A stretch of 64,000 nucleotides of DNA from Agapanthus africanus (Eukaryota > Streptophyta > Magnoliopsida > Asparagales > Amaryllidaceae). Positions within the stretch are counted from its first letter, which is position 1. Every line of letters begins with the position of its first letter. Where the stretch lies: positions 164,643,911 through 164,707,910 of the forward strand of contig JASDDO010000014.1 in NCBI GenBank assembly GCA_030015575.1, in the 5' to 3' direction. The notes beneath the pieces were generated by a model that saw nothing but the letters and a program-made list of their open reading frames with translations, was not told the origin of the DNA and did not search any database. Shown here one piece after another: positions 56,470-64,000 of this stretch. Both the position numbers and the translations under genes were made by a program.

Positions 56470-58279
56470 TGTAGGGTGTTTTTCGTCACCCCATTGAGAT
56501 GGGAATACGCGCATGCTGGTCAGGCGTACTACAGATTCCCCCTGCCTAGGGTAGGTTGGGGTTTATTGACGGTGGGACTCCGAATCTCCGGCAGCCGCGG
56601 ACTAAGCTGCCGTTAATTACCCATCGCATTTGGAGCGAGAGAACTTCCGATTAATGGGTTAAACTGGTCATGCGAACTCAACGTATGGTGTTATGCTTTG
56701 AGGGGGTTTTGGGAATATCGGGCCCCCGCAGAGTTTTTACGGGGGTCCCGCTACCTGGATAGCGGGCTGCGGTTCAAGAGAGCTAGTATCCCCTTGCGGG
56801 GTGCGGGGCAGCGCCCTGTTATAAATTTTTTTTCTAACGGAAGACGGTGTCGTAGAGTCTGTGTGTGTTTTCTCCCTCCCCCTTTGAATGTAGAGTTTAA
56901 CTTCAAAAGGAATTTTATTGTGGAGTTAAACTCCAGAAGAATTTTAGATGGAGTTAAACACCTAAAAGAATTTAATGCGGAGTTAAACTCCTAAAACAGA
57001 ACTTTATTGTGGAGTTAAACTCCAAGGAATTTTACGAAAAAGAGTTTAACTCCAAAAGGGATTTTATTGGGGAGTGCACATAAAATGAGGGGGGAAAGAA
57101 AACAAAATGGCGTCTAAGGGACGTACGCATGGCACATGGGCGCTTTAATGCCCGGGGTCACGTGCGTGCACGTGACTGATGGGCGCTTTGGCACCCCCGG
57201 GGTTACGTGGGCACACGTGACCGAAGGGCGCCTTGACGCCCCAGGGTCACGTGCACACACGTGACCGATGGGCGCCTTGGCGCCCCCAGGGTCACGTGGG
57301 TACACGTGACCGATGGGCGCCTTGGCGCCCCGGGGTCACATGCGTACACGTGACCGATGGGCGCCTTGGCGCCCCCCGGGGTCACGTAGGCACACATGAC
57401 CGATGGGAGCCTTGGAGCCCCGGGGTCACGTGCGCACACGTGACCGCGGGAAAAACCCGCGGAAAGGGAGGCCTAGCCCTTAGGCTGGGGAGTTGAACTC
57501 CCAAGGGGATTTTTGGAGTTGAACCCCTAACAGAAAAAATTTTATAGAGTTAAACTCCAACAGAAACTAATTTATGGAGTTAAACTCCAGCAGGTCTAGA
57601 AAGGATTTAAACTCCTGGTGATTTATTGCTCTTCTTTTGAGCCTTGGGTCTGTCCAAAGTTAGATTTTTGGAAATGGGTCTCCTTCTTCTTGCTCTTGAT
57701 CGGCGGATCTTGGAGAAAAGGGGATAAGACTTAAAAGCCTCCCCTTTTCGAGATTTGATTGGAGATCCGAGCTCCACTTCGTGGGTTTTGTGGTGGAAAT
57801 CTATTTATTTTGAGGAAAGGGAGAGTTAAACTCTTGATTTAATTCAAAGAAAGAAGAAGGTTTTTAGAACCTTGAGAAAGGGGAAAGAGGCACAAACCCT
57901 AGTTTTTTTGAGAGAATGGAGAGTGTATATTTTATCCATCATCATGTTGCCTTATATAGGCTTACATATTTGCATATAGCCCCTTGGGCTTTTCAAAATG
58001 GCTTTTTGCCTATCCCATGGCTCATGTGCCATTTCTTTTTGCACATAAGTCATGGGCTTACAAAAATTTGGCTTTATGCCTATTTTGTTTACATTCATGC
58101 ATAAAAAATTACATAAAAATTATTTATTACATGATTTTGTTGTTGGCATGGGGAGGCTTGGCCGCGGGCTCGGCTTGAGCATGGGCCCGCTTGACTTGAG
58201 CTTGGGCCCACCTGGCTTAGGGTTGACCTTGACTTTGACTTTGACTTGGTCAACCGATGTGCAATTTTCGACCCCAACA
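56470..58279 (-). repeat. 5' LTR of element F
   Basis: 1810 bp, the partner of 48764-50617. The TATA box (minus-strand CCTATATAAG) is at 57951-57960, which puts transcription start near 57920. Both palindrome clusters and the G-box minisatellite would then be in the transcribed R-U5 part. Confidence 0.92.
57150..57450. repeat. G-box hairpin minisatellite, 7 units (LTR of F)
   Basis: Seven units of the same 42-bp repeat as at 49440-49785, followed by the closing hairpin CCGCGGG-AAAAA-CCCGCGG at 57444-57462. One unit has been gained or lost since the element inserted. Confidence 0.92.
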
Positions 58280-59542
58280 GTAAGTTCCTATTCTTTCCTT
58301 TCGTTTTTACTCAAACCGTATTCTTAAAGCACATCGACAAAGTGGAGTTAGTTTCGATATGCTTTTCTTTTTAACATTTGTAATCCACTTGACAAGCAAA
58401 TTAGGTCAAGCTAATATCCTAACACCACTCTTTCTATCATTTAGCTATTAGTTTAATTAAATTTCCATGTGAAATAATCATAAAACAAAGTTTTTCAGAA
58501 AAATACCTTGAACTTTAGTATAACCATTAGTTCGATAATTATTATATACCTTTAGGAAAATTTCACGGGGTAACAACCTACCCTACACGCACACTATGGT
58601 TTCATAGCACGATATCTAAATATATGGTTAATTTAAAGAATAGGTTTTACATTAAAATACCACTTTTTTTTTCAAAAAGAGTTTCTTTTAAGCGATATTT
58701 TTACATCCTTGGCGATTGTGCATCTATAACCCTCGTTAGGGGAACCGCTAATGGATGGTGCGGATTATCGCAAATCCTGGGCATAGTAGAGCGGGATGCA
58801 GAACTCCCCACGAATTATTCGGTCTCGAAAGGAAATAAAAATACGGTTTTTAAGAAATATGACTTTTCTAAACAAAACTAAACATTGGAAAATTATATAA
58901 AACTATAAATCCGTATTTTCAATAAAACAAATTATGAAAACTATATTTTTTAAAATGAAAAATTAGAATTTTAATAAAATACCAACAAGCTTCCAAAAGT
59001 AGTATTTTCATAAATGTACCATAAACTTTCAAAAGCGAGGTTTATCATTAAAATACCACAACAATTAAAATACATGTTCATGAAAACCCTAAATATTATA
59101 AATCATCCTCAAGGTTTATTTTTAAACCATATTATAGTATATTTCATAAACCCCCCTCGAGAAATGCAAACAGTATAAAAACAATGTAAACAAACAATAA
59201 TAAATATTAAGGACTCTAGATTAATATAGGCTTAAGCGGTATTATTTCTCTTGAGCCTTGGAGAGCCGGAGAAAGCGAGTGCTTGCCTATTCATTTTAGA
59301 CAACTTAACGGAGTTATCAAGTAGTAATTGTCTTGGAAAAAGACACAAATCCTGCCGTCCATGTGCAGCAGTTGCCGATTTCTCCCGAACATAAGATCTC
59401 TAATAGTTAACTCAATTCATATGAAAAAGACCACAACCTGAATCTAAACTTGAACTTGAACTTGAGCTCGAATCTAAACTTGAAGATGAACTCGAACCCA
59501 TCCTACTCGAACCAAGATTGCAATTGACATGACTCGCATTTT
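58280..59542 (+). mobile_element. LTR D4 (D family), second part
   Basis: D4 resumes after element F with GTAAGTTCC. It contains blocks shared with D3: AAGTGGAGTTAGTTTCG (58340), GGGAACCGCTAATGGATGGT (58740) and CCGTCCATGTGCAGCAG (59356). It ends at ATTTT (59538-59542), the target duplication of LTR G. Confidence 0.85.
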
Positions 59543-62500
59543 TGTAATATCCAGTTCTTTTTGTACACCAATATTTGTATTTTTATAAAATACTAATTAC
59601 AATATATTTATTTTATTTATAATTATTTTATTCCTTTAAACCCTGAACCCAGATCCCAATCCCCTCTATTGTTGTGTCTCAGCCCGTTCCCATTTCAGAT
59701 TATTTTTCCCAGTTTTCTAAGCCCACTCCCTTTTATTTTCCTTAACCCGGGCTCAGCCTCTTTCCCTTTGATTTTTTCACTTAAATTACTTGGCCCGGCC
59801 CAAACTTCTTGTCTTCTTTCATAGCCTTCTTCTGAAATGTATTCCTAAGCTTGGTCCCCAAATAAATCTCTTTTAATTAAATCCTTTTCATAACTTGGCC
59901 CAGACCCTTGTTTTTTCCTTTATTGTTCAGGCTCAGCCCAATCTAATTCTCTCAGCCCAACTCAGCCCGGCCCCCTCATTTTTTTATTCATTCTTGTTTT
60001 CTTATAAGTTTTCCTTTGGCCCGGCCCGTGTCTCCCTTTCCCTTTTAATTGATTTTTCCTGCCGGCCCATCAGCTTCCCCAGCCCACTCTATATATTTCC
60101 CATTTATTTCCCTTTTAAATTCTTCGGCCCGGCCCAGTCCCCTCTCCTAGCCCACGCTCGCTGCCTAACCCCTCAGCCCGCCACTGTACTTCTTCCAACG
60201 GTAACTTCCCTGTTCACGCGCGATTCCAGCCCCTCGCCGCGCCTCTCGCCCACGCCTGCGCCCACGTTGCCGCTCCTCGCGCCCCGCTCGCGAACGTTAC
60301 CACGACGCACAGCCTTTCGCCTCCTCGTTCTCTTCTCTTTCCCTCACCTCTCTCACTTCCTTTCTCATCTTCCCCACTGCACCGAGCCTGTCCCCTTCGT
60401 AAACACCACATCGCTGGCCACCGCTAGCTTCACCAAGCACCACCGGAGCTACCCTCCTCATCTCCTCTCCCAGGCTGCTCCGCCTCCTCTTTCTTCAAAC
60501 CCCGCTCCTCCACCAACCCACAACTGAGCAATCCCCTCACTGCCTCCACCGCTAACGCGCCGCCTGAGTACCACCGTAGCCAACTCCGCTGTCGAACGCC
60601 ACCGGTGACCCCACCCGAGTTCCCCCTCAATCTCTAATTCTCACTCTCTCTCTCCCGACCACTCCCTCTCTCTCTCGTTTCTCTATCTCCCTCTCTCTTT
60701 CTAAGTTTTTTCTCTCTCACTCTTCTTCTCTGTTCTCTCTAAAGCTCACTCTGTGCCCTCTCTCCTCCTCTACTCTCTCAATCGCACTGGTCCCTCTCCC
60801 TCTGCTTCCTCACTCACTCCCCATCTTCCTCTCTTTCTCCTGTAACCTCTCTCTTCCTCTCTCCCTCTCTCTAATTCTCTCTATTGCTACCTCTTTCTGC
60901 CTCTCTCAATCTCACTGTCTCTCTCTATCTCACTCTGTCTCTCTCTATATCCCCTCTCTGTCTCTCTCTATCTCCAATTTTCTCTTCCCATCTCTCTACA
61001 AACAACCACTGTACCGAGCCGTCAAGCGAAACCCAAGCCGAGCTTGAGCCGAGGCCACGGACCTTGCACGCGTCACTCATCGCGCGTTCACGCCGTTACC
61101 ACTGCCGTGCATCGCCAAGACGCCTCCAGGCAAGTTCTTACTTGCTTTCATGCTATTCTATATATATTACAAATCAGAATCGTAGTTATTCCATGTTTTG
61201 CTTGATGCTAAATATTGTCACAAAACTGTTCGATGCTTGTTCCCATAGAAAAACATTATCAAATTTGACGGAACTCGATGGTGTAGGTTGGCCCGTAGGG
61301 CTGTGAACATAGTGTGTGATTTTGGCTGGATAATGTAATCGATAACGACTAAAACAACTACCCCCAAGTTTGATCGTAAAACTGTAATTCTGTTGCACCT
61401 GAAAATAATTAAATTCATCATAAATCATATACATATTAGAATGGTGCGTTCGAGGGATCAAATCGAAGCTAACTCGATGAACTTTAACCCTATGCTAGTT
61501 TCCATACATTCCTGTACCTAAATCGTGATGATAATTGTATCGGAGTGCGACTCTGGACTGCAGTCCAGAGCGACTCAAATTGTGCTTGCTGTTCCGTAAT
61601 GGATACCATAGGATTTCCTTAACTCGCAGGTTACGGAACTCCACTTCTTATTGTAGGTAACTCTGATAGCTAGACAACACGATTGGTCTCATTCTGTTTC
61701 GTTACCGTTTGATATTTAAACTGTAATTTAGAAGATCGGGACACATAACAGTCCCAGCAGAATCAGAATTGACATGTTAATATTAAACAGGTTATAACTG
61801 CTAACGTACAGACGCGATTGAAGATCCGTCTGTTGCGTTGAAAACCTTACTGAAAACCCTAGAATTCATTCAACTGTAGCATCGCTAAATTATGATCCCA
61901 ACTGGGGTTAAAATGCGTTGCGAAATGGATTCCTGATTCTGAAACTGGATTTCCAGCCGCGTGCGCTTAAAATGAAACAGTTATAACTAATGATCCTGAA
62001 ACCCGATTGACTTGAAACAAAATTCTATGGATAGCTAACTGAACACACTAATTACTACCTGTTCATCATTTCGCTAAATTATATACGTATGTTCCATGAT
62101 AAATCGTGCAAGTGAAAGAATGCTGTTTCATAACGTCCTCATCATGTTTATATACTTGTTCACGCATCATATCATACCCATATCATCATATTGATAACCT
62201 AGTGACATCGTGTATTTACCCAGTGTCATATTTTAGTGATGATTGTGGCAAGTACGTCAGTGTTCGTGTATTCGGGATTAAGTGAAAGTGATACGTACTT
62301 GTGCACAATCAGTGACCATATTATTCTATTGCATTGTCGACGTCTGTGGGATGCGTGCACGTGTGACTAATAAGTGGAATGGGACATTTATGGAAGCGTT
62401 TGCACAGGTGTCACAGATAGGACACCAGACACTGCCATTTATCTTAGGTATTAGTCGGGACGTGCTTGATGGAGGCCCTGCCTTCAGTTCTCGCACAGAC

Positions 62501-63303
62501 TTGTCACGGATCGATTAGTATTTAGATTGATGGTTAGTGTTTGATGTAGACTTCGGGGTGTGGGGTAGTTCAAGTGTAAATTCAACAGAATCTCGGGAGT
62601 CCCATGCCGGCTTATATATTTAGGGAGTTATATGGAGATTTATCGGGTATGTGCTATATCACCGTGATACACTCGTTACATGTTGGGCCCGTGGTCCCTT
62701 GCCCTTGGGTTCTACCCTTGGGTGGAGGACACTCGCGAGTGGTTGACCCTCACACTTGGACTGACGATAGGCTTATTTGACCTGTACAGTGAGACTTAGA
62801 GACTGATAGGGATACTGTCATTTACATTCCTTATATACTGTGTTGACATACATGACATATCGTTATACTGCTTTACTGTTCCGCTGCATTGATCTCTGCT
62901 CATATATATTCATGCTGCTATTGATTTACTGTTATTCATATCCTTTACCACTGTTAGAACTGTTACTTGATTATATATATATTATATTGCTATTGTGTCG
63001 CTCTGACGACCTGAGTATGCATGCTCAGTGTGAGGAGAAGTTTTAGTCTGGACCAGAACTAGACGTGCATCACAGACTTCTGGACTTGCACTCCCGAGTT
63101 ACATTCATTTGTTCCACTTCAGGTCAGTCTTTACATTGTTTACTTCAGTTGCTGTATTTCCCTTTACCTGTGCATCACTTACTGTTTACCATGATAAACT
63201 AGAAGCCGAAGTGTGACTACGGCAGGACATTTCCTTGACCGTAGGAGCATGGCTGGCCTTGTCTACCCCTCGTATTCCGTATTTTGGGAAGCGGGGCGTG
63301 ACA
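59543..63303 (+). mobile_element. Solo LTR G (Tekay/Del-like) in LTR D4
   Basis: A 3761-bp LTR starting TGTAATATCCAG and ending TTTTGGGAAGCGGGGCGTGACA-type sequence, flanked by a perfect ATTTT duplication (59538-59542 and 63304-63308). Its 3' part (62540-63303) resembles D3 (for example GGGCCCGTGGTCCCTTG at 62694). Its middle is different, with many GGCCCGGCCCA-like blocks (59760-60170) and a long CT tract. No coding domain is recognised. Confidence 0.92.
60640..60990 (+). repeat. CT-rich simple repeat
   Basis: About 350 bp of TCTCTCTC, CTCCCTCTC and TCTCTATCTC runs within LTR G. Placed after GC-rich, leader-like sequence it may belong to the LTR's transcribed leader. Confidence 0.85.
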
Positions 63304-64000
63304 ATTTTACTCTGCTCTCTCGAATTTATTCTACACCTTTTGCAATCTATGATTTTGATCAAGACATGTTATAATCAATCAATCAAATTAATTAAGTATA
63401 TTATACAGTTATAGACTATTTATACTCAGGGTGCTTGGGATAATTTCTTGTGTGAATCTAATGGAGCTTCAGGAGTCCCGCATTAACTTTTTTTTATTTT
63501 ACTAAAATATCAGTCAGGTCGACTCCTTCACATCCTAGAGCCCCAATGCTAACACAAGAAATGGACCCGTGTTTCCTTACTCCTGAGCCCCACTCTTGAG
63601 CTTATGAATACTTCTACGGTTGCGTTGACATTCACACTTGGAACTTAACATTAATATAGTGACCATTTAGAGACCTATAGTATATAAACATACCCATGAA
63701 TCATATACTTTTACTCGTCATATATATTCTACACTTTTCATTTTTACTCTTGCTACATCCTTGGGACTTATCGAGCGCTAGTTCACTGATGGGCATTTCA
63801 CCCACTTTTGTTATCTTGGAATGTTCGTCAGATACGGTTGAGACGGAGGAAGTGGAGGCCACATAGGAGGACTACAACCAGACTGCTACTCAGGATTAGC
63901 TTAGCTTCATTCATTTTTTTTTCTTTCAGTTTATGTATGCCACATGTTTAGGCATTTTCTTTTATTGTATTTACTTTCTAGTTGAAACTCATATACTTAT
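63304..64000 (+). mobile_element. LTR D4 (D family), third part, runs off the window
   Basis: D4 resumes after LTR G. Shared with D3 are the GGTGCTTGGGATAATTTC region (63430, matching about 35650), GGGACTTATCGAGCG (63764, matching 36208) and TTTATGTATGCCACATGTTT (63929). By comparison with D3 about 185 bases of it lie beyond the window. Confidence 0.85.

Larger units (their letters stand above)
48764..58279 (-). mobile_element. Element F: Gag-only (TR-GAG-like) Tat-type LTR retrotransposon
   Basis: A 9516-bp element on the minus strand, flanked by a perfect GTAAG duplication (48759-48763 and 58280-58284). Its 5' LTR is 56470-58279 and its 3' LTR 48764-50617. LTR ends read TGTTGGGG or TGTTTGGG at the start and CACCCTACA or CACCCTAGA at the end. 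A primer site (56448-56464) and a G-rich polypurine tract (50623-50630) sit at the proper inner edges. The interior holds Gag (54067-56327), then hairpin arrays and a 1.65 kb minisatellite, and no protease, RT, RNase H or integrase. Such elements must borrow enzymes from a partner, perhaps a Tat element like A; that pairing is an inference from the shared Gag style. Confidence 0.9.

Noticed and set aside
59895-60527. 210-codon Pro/Ser/Leu-rich frame on the plus strand
   Set aside because: It lies within solo LTR G in CT- and GGCCC-rich sequence. Composition explains the open frame and no domain is recognised.
62282-62518. 78-codon frame in LTR G
   Set aside because: It has no recognised domain, and the surrounding sequence is LTR.

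Overview
This window looks like a heterochromatic stretch of a large plant nuclear genome. Nearly everything that can be assigned is a transposable element: Ty3/gypsy polyproteins of Tat, Athila and Tekay/Del type, a Ty1/copia element and a CACTA (En/Spm) transposon with plant-type domains. I found no host gene, rRNA, functional tRNA or CRISPR array. All coding regions carry stops or frameshifts, so protein entries are typed as pseudogenes. The species cannot be named from this sequence.

Layout. (1) 1-2128 and 12566-about 17970 are two parts of one plus-strand Tat-like gypsy element (A: Gag, protease, RT, double RNase H, start of integrase), split by a 10.4 kb CACTA transposon at 2129-12565. 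The CACTA element carries a Tnp2-type transposase and a second spliced gene, two long foldbacks, and a copia solo LTR (5731-7828) inside the transposase gene. (2) About 17974-42995 is an Athila element (B: 5' LTR, tRNA-Asp-type primer site, Gag, protease, RT). It is split by a minus-strand Ty1/copia element (C, 21408-40016, flanked by TCTTC). Copia C is itself split by three Tekay/Del-like LTRs: D1 (25231-29685), D2 (30288-33024, flanked by TGTTT) and D3 (about 33461-36614). D2 and D3 are inverted copies of each other. (3) At about 42996 the Athila RT runs in frame into a Tekay/Del-like element (E). E's integrase is interrupted by a second copia solo LTR (45798-47899). A D-family LTR (D4) follows and runs past the window end.

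(4) D4 is split by two later arrivals. One is solo LTR G (59543-63303, flanked by ATTTT). The other is element F (48764-58279, flanked by GTAAG), a minus-strand LTR element of 9.5 kb with two 1.8 kb LTRs, a primer site, a polypurine tract and a Gag gene, but no recognisable pol. F resembles a non-autonomous Gag-only (TR-GAG-like) Tat relative.

F is the most unusual object here. Its LTRs and 3' region are packed with short inverted repeats: G-box hairpins in a 42-bp minisatellite (8 units in one LTR, 7 in the other), many GGAGTT-N-AACTCC palindromes, a 1.65 kb minisatellite of about 31-bp units, and two arrays of short hairpins in which the loop (TCGTAAGGA-like) is conserved while the stems differ and stay paired. 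How these act together is inference; the repeats themselves can be read directly.

Relative ages follow from the nesting: A before CACTA before its solo LTR; B before C before D1-D3; E with D4 before F and G. Positions were read by eye and ends without a target duplication are approximate.
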